Notes under the pieces: generated by a model
The model's input: only the letters and a program-made list of their open reading frames with translations
Database searches by the model: none
What the model was told of the DNA's origin: nothing
From: Candidatus Parvarchaeota archaeon
GTDB lineage: Archaea; Micrarchaeota; Micrarchaeia; Anstonellales; VGKX01
Assembly: GCA_016866895.1 (NCBI GenBank)
Contig: VGKX01000027.1
Span: 1 to 9,756 of the forward strand
DNA: 9,756 nt
Reading direction: 5' to 3'
Part shown: positions 1 through 5,732 of the stretch, piece by piece
How the letters are laid out: the number at the start of each line of letters is the position of its first letter
Numbering within the stretch: the stretch's first letter is position 1
Position numbers and translations under genes: made by a program

Positions 1-135
1 GCCGGACTTGTCTGGCTTTTCCAAAAATCCGTCGGATTTGGAAGCGGGGTTGCAATACCCGAATTTCTTGCGGCACTGTGTGTAAGCTTGTGGAGCCTTG
101 CAGAGGCTTCCCGGATTGTTTGGAAAAAAACGTGA
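1..135 (+). CDS. Possible C-terminal end of a membrane protein (partial, runs off left edge)
   Basis: Frame 1 is open from the first base to a TGA at 133-135 and gives 44 residues. They include two hydrophobic stretches (around GLVWLF and AALCVSLW) and a basic end, IVWKKT. G is enriched in first codon position (17 of 44 codons), which is typical of real coding sequence and is not seen in the competing minus-strand frame. It would converge on vapC. Against it, the same bases form several hairpins, and a minus-strand reading with a strong ribosome binding site overlaps it. No family is recognisable from so short a tail. Confidence 0.4.
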   Translation, partial: AGLVWLFQKSVGFGSGVAIPEFLAALCVSLWSLAEASRIVWKKT

Positions 136-164
136 TGGGATCGTGCTGCCAAAAAAGCCAGCAT
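3..164 (-). CDS. Alternative: start of a partial gene following vapC (runs off left edge)
   Basis: On the minus strand an ATG at 164-162 follows a perfect GGAGG (173-169) with a 4-nt spacer, 16 bases after the vapC stop. The frame stays open to the window edge for 54 codons, beginning MLAFLAARSHHVF. The position suggests a third gene of the vapBC operon. The peptide is rich in Ser, His, Thr and Arg, shows no first-position G bias, and matches no family I know, so it may be a shadow of the plus-strand frame. At most one of the two overlapping calls is likely real. Confidence 0.28.
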   Translation of the reverse strand, partial: MLAFLAARSHHVFFQTIREASARLHKLTHSAARNSGIATPLPNPTDFWKSQTSP

Positions 165-180
165 ATTGCCTCCTTTAATT

Positions 181-579
181 TTAAGGTTCAATCCTTTCTA
201 TCCCCTTAACCCCGTCAAAATCCTTGTCAAAAGAAAGCATGGTGGAAACGCCATTCTCTAGCATGGTTGCGATGTGCAGGGCATCGCGCGGCTTGAGTCC
301 ATGCTTCGAGTAAATCTCAAAGGAATTGCTCAGTTGCCTTGGCGACACTTCGCAAATCTTCAAGTTTGGGAGTATGGACATTTTTCTTACTGCTGCAAGA
401 GATTTTTCCCTGTCACCAGTTCTTATTTCCAGTGTATACAAGACTTCATCGAACACTAACACAGATGTTATTGCACGCTGCTCCCCACTTTCGATTTTTT
501 TAAAAAATTCTTTGCATTTCCTAGCCGCCTCATTTCGCCCAAGCCACGCTGAGATGAAAATGTTAGCATCTATAAACAT
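181..579 (-). CDS. vapC: VapC-type PIN-domain toxin ribonuclease
   Basis: A 132-residue PIN-domain protein, the usual length for VapC toxins. Members of this family are Mg2+-dependent endoribonucleases that cut tRNA, rRNA or mRNA when not held by their antitoxin. The acidic residues expected for the metal site are visible: D4 in MFIDANIFIS, E45 in LVFDEVLY, D99 in PRDALH, and D118/D120 in SFDKDFD near the end. Its ATG overlaps the stop codon of the AbrB-like gene by one base (TAATG), implying translational coupling and a two-gene operon read antitoxin first. The RNA target cannot be told from sequence. The family call is firm. Confidence 0.93.
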   Translation of the reverse strand: MFIDANIFISAWLGRNEAARKCKEFFKKIESGEQRAITSVLVFDEVLYTLEIRTGDREKSLAAVRKMSILPNLKICEVSPRQLSNSFEIYSKHGLKPRDALHIATMLENGVSTMLSFDKDFDGVKGIERIEP

Positions 580-833
580 TACAACAACCCCATTTTCTTG
601 TATTTTTTCAGAATTGCCGCATCGTATTCATCATCAAAATCCAGTTTGCCTTTCAGGCCAACATTGCATTCTTTCGCAAATCTCTCCATATCGTCAGCAA
701 TTGACTCCCTCTTCTCCACAACCAGCTTGTTTTTATCCAAGCTGAATCTAAGCGGCGTGTCCACCTGCCAGCCAAGCATTTCCCTGAAGTATTTTGGTAT
801 CACAATCTGACCTCTTTCGGATATGCAAGTCAT
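579..833 (-). CDS. vapB: AbrB/SpoVT-type antitoxin (VapB)
   Basis: The N-terminus (SERGQIVIPKYFREMLGW, then KNKLVVEK) is a swapped-hairpin AbrB/SpoVT DNA-binding domain. The C-terminal half is charged, ends KKYKKMGLL, and is the likely part that wraps the toxin. VapB proteins neutralise VapC and, with it, repress their own promoter. Two starts are possible, ATG at 839 and ATG at 833. I chose 833 because the archaeal SD GGTGA (844-840) sits 6 nt before it, while it directly abuts the upstream ATG. The product is 84 residues. The stop overlaps the vapC start. A long palindrome just upstream is the probable autoregulatory site. Confidence 0.9.
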   Translation of the reverse strand: MTCISERGQIVIPKYFREMLGWQVDTPLRFSLDKNKLVVEKRESIADDMERFAKECNVGLKGKLDFDDEYDAAILKKYKKMGLL

Positions 834-857
834 GGTCATTCACCATCCATATATATT

Positions 858-886
858 TTCATACTAAATTAAATATTTAGTATGAA
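858..886. promoter_or_regulatory. Palindromic candidate operator of vapBC
   Basis: Two perfect 12-bp arms (TTCATACTAAAT at 858-869 and ATTTAGTATGAA at 875-886) flank the spacer TAAAT. Weaker symmetry (CATATA... / ...TATATG) extends it to about 848-894. It sits 25-50 bp before the vapB start, over the expected TATA/start-site region (minus-strand CATATAAAT or TTTAATA). This placement fits repression by the VapBC complex, as known for AbrB-type antitoxins. The palindrome is seen directly; its role is inferred. Confidence 0.6.
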
Positions 887-892
887 TTTATA

Positions 893-911
893 TGAAAAAA
901 TATTAAAAAGG
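893..911 (-). terminator. T-rich stretch after radA, overlapping the vapBC promoter
   Basis: Read on the minus strand this is CCTTTTTAATATTTTTTC, two T-runs about 70 bp after the radA stop. Archaeal termination typically uses T-runs without a stable hairpin, so this is a plausible radA terminator. The TTTAATA inside could also act as a vapBC TATA box. I cannot separate the two roles. Confidence 0.4.
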
Positions 912-978
912 ATAGGAACAAGAAACTTGCAAAATATTGCCAAACGGTAATTTATGATAAGCTCGCAGCATGTCGTTT

Positions 979-1983
979 CTAGTCCGCCAATCCCTTTGGC
1001 GTAACCTTGAACACGCACTCGCCTTCCGGCATGTTTGGCGAATCCACAAGCCTTGCAATGCGTTTTTCCTCCTTTCCCTTTCGCAAATAGAGCCGATAGG
1101 TTGCAGCATGGGCAAGCACGTGGCCGCCAATTGGCACAGTCGGGTCACCAAAAAGTATCCCTGGGTTGTCCATCACTTGGTTTGTTATGAACACTGCAAT
1201 ATTGTGCGCATCTGCAAGCTTTTGCAGCTTGTGGATGTGGTTGTTGAGTTTTTGCTGCCTCTCCCCTAGCGCCCCGCGGCCAACATAGTCGGCTCTAAAG
1301 TGGCTTGTCATCGAGTCAACTACAATCAACTTGATATTGTGCTGCTTGATGACCTCCTCGGCCTTGTCAGCAAGTATCATCTGGTGGTCTGAGTTAACTG
1401 CTTTTGCAACATGTATGTTTTTGAGTATCGTTGCAGGGTCAAGCCCCTTGGCCTCTGCAAGCTGCTTAATCCGCTCAGGCCGAAAAGTGCTTTCAGTATC
1501 AATAAATAGAACGCCGCCCCCAAGCCCGCCTTGCTCTGGCGGCAGCTGGACATTTACTGACAATTGGAATCCTAGCTGGCTTTTGCCAGAGGAGAACCTG
1601 CCATATGCTTCTGTTATGGACATTGTCTCAACCCCGCCCCCGATAAGCGCGTCAAGCTCCTTTGAACCAGTCGTTATCCTGCCTATGTTCTTGCGCTTTT
1701 CCAGTATCGCATCCGCGGTTTCATAGCCCATCTCAAGGGCGTCACGTGCCGATGCAATCGTCTTTTTGGCAGTCTCAACGCCCAGTTCGGCAATCTCGTC
1801 TAGCTCATGCGGAGAGCTTGCGGCTATTTTTTCAAGCGTGTCGTATCCTGCCTTGCGCAGCTTTTCAGCGGTTGCAGGCCCGACGCCTGGCAAATCCTCA
1901 AGAACCTTTGCCTTTTTCTTCATCTTCATGTCTATTTCGTCAGCGTCCTCGGGAATGTTTGGAGTTTTTGCGTATTTTGCCAT
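979..1983 (-). CDS. radA: DNA repair and recombination protein RadA
   Basis: A 334-residue archaeal RadA, the Rad51/RecA-family recombinase that polymerises on single-stranded DNA and drives ATP-dependent strand exchange in homologous repair. An N-terminal helix-hairpin-helix domain (about 29-80, with [12 protein letters not shown]) precedes the ATPase core. Walker A is GRFSSGKS (128-135), Walker B is LIVVDS (219-224), and the L2 DNA-binding loop region is [16 protein letters not shown] (272-287). The length is normal and there is no intein. The ATG is preceded by GAGGT with a 7-nt spacer. It lies 24 bp after the small orphan gene A and is probably cotranscribed with it. The Walker A differs slightly from the usual archaeal GEFGSGKT but keeps G, K and S. 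Confidence 0.97.
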   Translation of the reverse strand: MAKYAKTPNIPEDADEIDMKMKKKAKVLEDLPGVGPATAEKLRKAGYDTLEKIAASSPHELDEIAELGVETAKKTIASARDALEMGYETADAILEKRKNIGRITTGSKELDALIGGGVETMSITEAYGRFSSGKSQLGFQLSVNVQLPPEQGGLGGGVLFIDTESTFRPERIKQLAEAKGLDPATILKNIHVAKAVNSDHQMILADKAEEVIKQHNIKLIVVDSMTSHFRADYVGRGALGERQQKLNNHIHKLQKLADAHNIAVFITNQVMDNPGILFGDPTVPIGGHVLAHAATYRLYLRKGKEEKRIARLVDSPNMPEGECVFKVTPKGLAD

Positions 1984-2007
1984 AATAACGACCTCTTGAT
2001 TTTGTTT

Positions 2008-2343
2008 TTATTGCCTGCTGTTTGGGAAAACAAGAAGCCTCAGCTTCCCGATTTTCATTGTGTAAAAATCCCTGCCTGCCTTGGATGTGTTTTTCCAAAG
2101 CGCGCCTACGTTTTTGAACACGACCTTGCCTTCCCTGTCAACCTCGGGCTGGACAACCCTAAAATCAGGCCTTGCGCCTTTGTCCAAGATTGGCCTTTGC
2201 TCACCTGCGGCTGCACTTTGCATGTCAAAGTCGCTTTCAGTGAACACCTGCTCACTATTTGCTGCACTGGAACCCACAAAAGAAGTATGCCCTTTCAAGC
2301 TTCCTTGTGGCATTCCGCTTGCGCCACTTGCGTCCTTTCCCAT
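2008..2343 (-). CDS. Orphan small protein A, first gene of the radA unit
   Basis: A 111-residue protein of unknown function. Residues 1-25 (SGASGMPQG, later SFVGSS) closely match the N-terminus of orphan B at 3484-3810. Residues 26-58 are polar and probably disordered. The C-terminal part (about 59-111) looks like a small beta-rich domain with GALWKNTSKAGRDF and MKIGKLRLLVFPN. The pattern G-A-W-K-T-S-G-R weakly recalls the DUF736 family, which I cannot confirm. I start it at ATG 2343, not GTG 2352, because a perfect GGAGGTGA (2356-2349) with a 5-nt spacer serves the ATG and would overlap the GTG. Placement 24 bp ahead of radA suggests coexpression and perhaps a role with DNA, but that is only context. 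Confidence 0.8.
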   Translation of the reverse strand: MGKDASGASGMPQGSLKGHTSFVGSSAANSEQVFTESDFDMQSAAAGEQRPILDKGARPDFRVVQPEVDREGKVVFKNVGALWKNTSKAGRDFYTMKIGKLRLLVFPNSRQ

Positions 2344-2348
2344 TTCAC

Positions 2349-2356
2349 TCACCTCC
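2349..2356 (-). promoter_or_regulatory. Full-length ribosome binding site of orphan A
   Basis: GGAGGTGA, complementary to the whole archaeal anti-SD, lies 5 nt before ATG 2343. It rules against the in-frame GTG at 2352, which it overlaps. Orphan B has the same site with the same spacing. Confidence 0.8.
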
Positions 2357-2377
2357 CAAGCATGCGTTGTTGCAGGC

Positions 2378-2464
2378 TTGGAAATCCCTGCGTTGTTTGG
2401 CGGAATTTAGTGATATGGTTTGGGCGGGTGCGTTTAAAAGCAGGGGCAGACCTGTTTTCCAGTG
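2378..2464 (-). promoter_or_regulatory. Conserved promoter/leader block A (orphan A-radA unit)
   Basis: On the minus strand this carries CACTGGAAA, then CTGCCCCTGCTTTTAAA with a TATA-like TTTTAAA (2439-2433), then ATCACTAAATTCCGCCAAAC and GATTTCCAA. The start site should fall near 2410, giving a leader of about 65 nt. Almost the same block stands before orphan B (3847-3928), so it is duplicated or jointly conserved. The upstream neighbour (membrane gene) ends at 2528; I see nothing else of note in 2465-2527. Confidence 0.65.
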
Positions 2465-2527
2465 AGTTTTACCTCTTAATTTGGCAATAATTTAGAATTT
2501 CTATCTTTTCTGAAAGCGATTTGTCAG

Positions 2528-3466
2528 TCAGTTTCCTTTCCAAACGCTAAACACTTCAGCCGTGCCGTCTTTTTCCTTGACAAGCCTGTAACCATTAAAC
2601 TCAATGAACGCAAGGGCGGCATAAGTGAATGAAAAAATTATCAAATCTATTTGAATCTGGCTTATGTTCCCTGAAAAATAGTAGAGTGGCACCTGGACAA
2701 AAACAGCAACTGCAAGTGCGCCTATGGCATCGTAGCCGTTGAGCGGGTAAAACAAATCCTTGGTCTTGCCGTCCATATATTCCCCATAGGCACCCTTCTC
2801 ATTTATCTTGCCTTTCTCCAAAAGCCATTTTTTTATCTTGTAAATGACAAACAAAAGGACAATGAAGTAGAACAATATGCTAATAAGACGGCCTTCCATG
2901 TCCCTATTGCCAATGGCAAGTCCGTACAAAAGCGCACTTAAAAATAGGGTGGCAAAAGAAGTCATTGCAGGGCCAAGCCCAAATTTATAGATGTTGGAGG
3001 ACCAGTTTACAAGCCTCAACCCAGGTCTTGATCCTTTAAGCCCAAATGGATATGAAACAATCACCAATTGTGCAATGGAAATTGCAAACATTCCAAGTGC
3101 AACAGGGCCGACAAGTTCGCTTCTTGACTGGGGTTCAATTTTATTGTAATAGCCCCAGGCAATGGAAGTTATTAAGACAAGTCCGATAAATATTGAAAAA
3201 GCACTGTCAATCCTCTGCCTTCCTTTTTTCACATCCCAAAACATGCTTGTTGCAAGCCCCGCAAAATGAAGATATAGCATCATGGGGAACGCAAAAACGG
3301 CAAGCGTAATTAGCATATAAAAAATCGGGGCGACAACATATGGCGACAAATACGTTGCCCCAGCTGCAAGCTCATAGATGCAAAACAGGGCAACAAGGCC
3401 AAAATAGGCAGCCCCAAAGTAATCGGGCTTTGCGGGTTCTTTTTTTTCAACAAGCTTAGCGCGCAT
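2528..3466 (-). CDS. Multi-pass membrane protein of unknown function
   Basis: A 312-residue protein with about eight predicted membrane helices, near residues 18-38, 44-68, 88-107, 118-138, 164-186, 193-212, 246-264 and 272-290. Basic patches (VKKGRQR at 79-85, IKKWLLEKGK at 211-220) suggest cytoplasmic loops. There is no ATPase, protease or transporter motif I recognise, and no conserved charged residue stands out inside the helices. It starts 17 bp after orphan B, with GGTGA 6 nt before the ATG, so the two are probably cotranscribed from promoter B. A role as transporter, anchor or partner of orphan B would be a guess. Confidence 0.85.
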   Translation of the reverse strand: MRAKLVEKKEPAKPDYFGAAYFGLVALFCIYELAAGATYLSPYVVAPIFYMLITLAVFAFPMMLYLHFAGLATSMFWDVKKGRQRIDSAFSIFIGLVLITSIAWGYYNKIEPQSRSELVGPVALGMFAISIAQLVIVSYPFGLKGSRPGLRLVNWSSNIYKFGLGPAMTSFATLFLSALLYGLAIGNRDMEGRLISILFYFIVLLFVIYKIKKWLLEKGKINEKGAYGEYMDGKTKDLFYPLNGYDAIGALAVAVFVQVPLYYFSGNISQIQIDLIIFSFTYAALAFIEFNGYRLVKEKDGTAEVFSVWKGN

Positions 3467-3483
3467 CTACAATCACCGAGGAT

Positions 3484-3810
3484 TTACTTCTCACCCAGCC
3501 ACCTTTTGTATCCCCTATTCACCCAGCCGCCATCATGTATTGAAATCATTGGAACTGAGTATGGGTGGTGTGAGGCAACCAGGCGCGAAGCTCTTCTTGC
3601 CGCTTTCATGTCCCCACCAGAGCTTATGTCGCTTAAGCTAAAGCTTTGACTGCCTGCATTTGCCTGAAAGCCTTCAGTTTGGCCTTCTGCTTGCTTCTCT
3701 TCCCGAAAGCCTGTTCTGTTGTTTCCCTGCGTGCCAGAACCCACAAAAGAAGAACCTGCCTGCGCCCTTCCCTGTGGCATTCCACCCGCGCCACTTGTTT
3801 CCTTTTTCAT
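3484..3810 (-). CDS. Orphan small protein B, shares its N-terminus with orphan A
   Basis: A 108-residue protein of unknown function. Residues 1-25 (MKKETSGAGGMPQG, then SFVGSG) are identical to orphan A at 15 of 25 positions without gaps. Residues 26-68 are Gln/Gly/Ser/Glu-rich and likely disordered. The tail (70-108) is basic, then aromatic (HHPYSVPMISIHDGGW, YKRWLGEK), and unrelated to orphan A. There is no signal peptide or membrane helix. The ATG has a perfect GGAGGTGA (3823-3816) at 5 nt. It precedes the membrane protein by 17 bp. The shared N-terminus suggests a common binding or sorting tag on different C-terminal parts (inference). Confidence 0.75.
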   Translation of the reverse strand: MKKETSGAGGMPQGRAQAGSSFVGSGTQGNNRTGFREEKQAEGQTEGFQANAGSQSFSLSDISSGGDMKAARRASRLVASHHPYSVPMISIHDGGWVNRGYKRWLGEK

Positions 3811-3815
3811 TCAAA

Positions 3816-3823
3816 TCACCTCC
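3816..3823 (-). promoter_or_regulatory. Full-length ribosome binding site of orphan B
   Basis: GGAGGTGA with a 5-nt spacer before ATG 3810, matching orphan A exactly. Most other genes in the window have weaker or no SD, so these two small genes look set for high translation. Confidence 0.8.
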
Positions 3824-3846
3824 AACATTGCGCTTTTTTGCACAAG

Positions 3847-3928
3847 TTGGAAATCCGTTTGGCGGAATTTAGTGATTATGGTTGGCGGGCAGGGGGTTTA
3901 AAAGCAGGGGCAGGGGTACTTTCCAGTG
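3847..3928 (-). promoter_or_regulatory. Conserved promoter/leader block B (orphan B-membrane protein unit)
   Basis: This matches block A over about 80 bp: CACTGGAAA, CTGCCCCTGCTTTTAAA (TATA-like TTTTAAA at 3903-3897), ATCACTAAATTCCGCCAAAC, GATTTCCAA. The inferred start is near 3874 with a leader of about 63 nt. In the leader TCCG-CCAAA-CGGA could form a small hairpin that block A lacks. The block ends exactly where the tandem repeat array begins. Confidence 0.65.
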
Positions 3929-4192
3929 CTGCCATAAGGGAACTGTGCAAGCCCATTGCTCCCTTGAGGCCTTCAACCCTTTAGTTATTCACCAGCATTA
4001 CGAACTGCCATAAGGGAACTGTGCAAGCCCATTGCTCCCTTGAGGCCTTCAACCCTTTAGTTATTCACCAGCATTACGAACTGCCATAAGGGAACTTTCG
4101 TTAGGCAGATGGTCCCTTAAGGTCTTCAACCCTTTAGTTATTCACCAGCATTACGAACTGCCATATGGGGAACAGCGCAATCCCGATTCTTA
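3929..4192. repeat. Tandem array of 76-77 bp hairpin-forming units
   Basis: Units begin at GCCATA near 3931, 4007, 4083 and 4160 (periods 76, 76, 77). Units 1 and 2 are essentially identical. Unit 3 keeps about 50 bases (TTCAACCCTTTAGTTATTC, ACCAGCATTACGAACTGCC, ATAAGGGAACT) but has a replaced middle. Unit 4 is a degenerate stub. In units 1 and 2 AAGGGA pairs with TCCCTT and inside it GCAA pairs with TTGC, leaving a 5-nt bulge and a GCCCA loop. In unit 3 the outer stem survives as TAAGGGA/TCCCTTA. The array fills the gap between the PLP enzyme stop and promoter B; no gene is evident in it. Confidence 0.92.
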
Positions 4193-4193
4193 A

Positions 4194-5486
4194 TTAGTTT
4201 CGGCCCAATTGCGTGAATGCCTGAGTTAGGTCGCCTAGGATATCGTCCACGTTTTCTATCCCTACGGAGAGCCTCACCAAACCATCCGTGATGCCCTTTG
4301 CAATCCTCTTTTCACGTTCAATCACCGAGTGTGTGGTGCTGGCAGGATGGCAAACCAGTGTTTCAACACCGCCAAGGCTCACGGCAATTGGTATCATACT
4401 CAAGTTGTTCAGCAGATGGATTCCAGCCTCCATGCCGCCTTTTAGCTCAAATGCTATCATGTAGCCAGGGCCCTGCATTTGCCTGACCTCAAGGCTTTTG
4501 TATTGTTCATCAAAAAGAGGGTAAAACACTTTGAAAACTTCGTTCCGTTTGGCAAGCATTTGTGCAACTTTTACCGCATTTTCCTGCATCCTGGCTACAC
4601 GCACATCCAGAGTCTTAACGCCTTCAAGAAATGCACTTGCCTCCCTTGCAGGCAGCACGCCACCATAATCCTTTCTTGTAACCCAAAGCTCATCAATCAA
4701 TTGGCCTGAGCCAAGCACAGCGCCCCCCATCGCATTTGAATGCCCACCTATTGATTTTGTCAATGAGTAGACAACAATGTCTGCGCCTGACTCAAACGGA
4801 TTTTGAAGAACTGGGGACATGAATGTGTTGTCCACTATGATTGGACACCTTCCCCTGACCACTTCAGAAACTGCCGCTATGTCTATCAGAGTAAGTGACG
4901 GATTTGCCGGGGTTTCAAGAAAAACAGCGCAGGTGTTTTCATCAATGTGCTTTGCTAGAAGCTTAAGGTCGCGCAGGTCTATCATCCGCGTTTCCACATC
5001 CATCTGAGGAAGAGCGTGCGTGAACAAATCATCAGTGCAACCATAAATCGTGCCATGGGAGACAATGTTGTCCCCTGGCCTGACAAGTGCCAGGATAAGG
5101 TGGCTTATTGCTGCCATGCCACTTGAAAAAACAAGAGTGTCGCCGTTACCATGAAGTCCAGTAAGCCCGCATTCAAGTTCAAAGCCAGGTATGCTTCCAA
5201 GTCGTGCATAAATTAGACCCATTCTTGCAGCAGCAACATCCGCAAATCTTTTTCCAAGCTCTTCGCAGGTTTCTGCAGGAACAGTAGTTCCAGTGAAATC
5301 AGGAGTTATTACCGATTTTCCTCTACCTTTCTTGTCAATTCCAAAATGGGCAAGTATGCTTTGCATTCTAAAGGCATCCCATCTCACAGGCCCTATCAAG
5401 CCAGGTGTTTTGTAGCCTTTCCACAAACCTTGTTTTATAATTGGCTTTGAGCCACTTGCCGGACTATTGATAATTACAGAAGACAT
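4194..5486 (-). CDS. PLP-dependent Cys/Met-metabolism enzyme, methionine gamma-lyase-like
   Basis: A 430-residue member of the Cys/Met metabolism PLP family (fold type I). The Schiff-base lysine is K244 in SLTKSIGGHS; PLP contacts include SSGMAA (121-126), Y148, D219 in IIVDNTF, and Y93/R95 in IYARLG. C150 in IYGCT matches the cysteine typical of methionine gamma-lyase, and the C-terminal part (MIAFELKGG, AVSLGGVETL, HPAST, RLSVGIE) also resembles that group. The likely reaction is gamma-elimination of methionine to methanethiol, 2-oxobutyrate and ammonia. Cystathionine gamma-lyase or O-acetylhomoserine sulfhydrylase activity remains possible. It has about 30 more N-terminal residues than bacterial methionine gamma-lyase. 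It is monocistronic, with no clear SD and a nearby TATA, so probably near-leaderless. Confidence 0.88.
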   Translation of the reverse strand: MSSVIINSPASGSKPIIKQGLWKGYKTPGLIGPVRWDAFRMQSILAHFGIDKKGRGKSVITPDFTGTTVPAETCEELGKRFADVAAARMGLIYARLGSIPGFELECGLTGLHGNGDTLVFSSGMAAISHLILALVRPGDNIVSHGTIYGCTDDLFTHALPQMDVETRMIDLRDLKLLAKHIDENTCAVFLETPANPSLTLIDIAAVSEVVRGRCPIIVDNTFMSPVLQNPFESGADIVVYSLTKSIGGHSNAMGGAVLGSGQLIDELWVTRKDYGGVLPAREASAFLEGVKTLDVRVARMQENAVKVAQMLAKRNEVFKVFYPLFDEQYKSLEVRQMQGPGYMIAFELKGGMEAGIHLLNNLSMIPIAVSLGGVETLVCHPASTTHSVIEREKRIAKGITDGLVRLSVGIENVDDILGDLTQAFTQLGRN

Positions 5487-5517
5487 CCAAACTCACAATA
5501 TTTTATGTTGCTGAAAA

Positions 5518-5525
5518 CTTATAAA
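5518..5525 (-). promoter_or_regulatory. TATA box of the PLP enzyme gene
   Basis: TTTATAAG on the minus strand, centred about 35 bp before the ATG at 5486. With the usual 26-bp spacing, transcription would start some 8 nt before the ATG, consistent with the absence of a good SD. Confidence 0.55.
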
Positions 5526-5695
5526 CGTAGTATTTTACCAACCTAGCTGTCAGTTCCATTAGCCAAATTTTGTGATTTTTTCACCAAGGTGCCGGCAAAT
5601 ATGTTTAAGAAGCTAAAGCAGCAATTAATTTTGCCAAATCAAATGTAAGAAAGGCAAAACTATTGAAAGAACTCAAAAGATTTGAGGGACATTGA

Positions 5696-5728
5696 TAAGG
5701 CGTCAAATAAGGTGTCTAATTAAGGTGA
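5696..5728 (+). promoter_or_regulatory. Triple TAAGG motif ahead of the thioredoxin-repeat gene
   Basis: Three copies of TAAGGYG (at 5696, 5708 and 5721) are spaced 12 and 13 bp apart directly before the ATG at 5733. The last contains GGTGA (5724-5728), a usable SD 4 nt from the ATG. The others could be binding sites or decoy SDs. A small perfect hairpin, CTCAAA-AGA-TTTGAG (5672-5686), lies just upstream. A possible TATA (TTTAAG, 5604-5609) is weak. Confidence 0.35.
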
Positions 5729-5732
5729 TACT

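Noticed and set aside
2344..2352. GTG start at 2352 for orphan A
   Set aside because: It overlaps the perfect GGAGGTGA, while ATG 2343 is at the right distance and aligns with the start of orphan B.
1807..2490. Plus-strand frame of 227 codons opposite radA and orphan A
   Set aside because: It is a shadow of two well-supported minus-strand genes and runs through their promoter; it has no SD and no recognisable family.
3960..4160. Integron attC-like sites in the repeat (AAC...GTT symmetry)
   Set aside because: The expected RYYYAAC and GTTRRRY core sites do not fit, no integrase is present, and there are no cassettes between units.
3929..4192. CRISPR array
   Set aside because: The period is 76-77 bp with about 50 invariant bases, the first two middle parts are identical, and no cas gene is near.
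5600..5648. Short plus-strand frame starting MFKKLKQQL before the thioredoxin-repeat gene
   Set aside because: Only 15 codons, with a weak GGTG at poor spacing and no similarity to anything known; more likely leader or promoter DNA.
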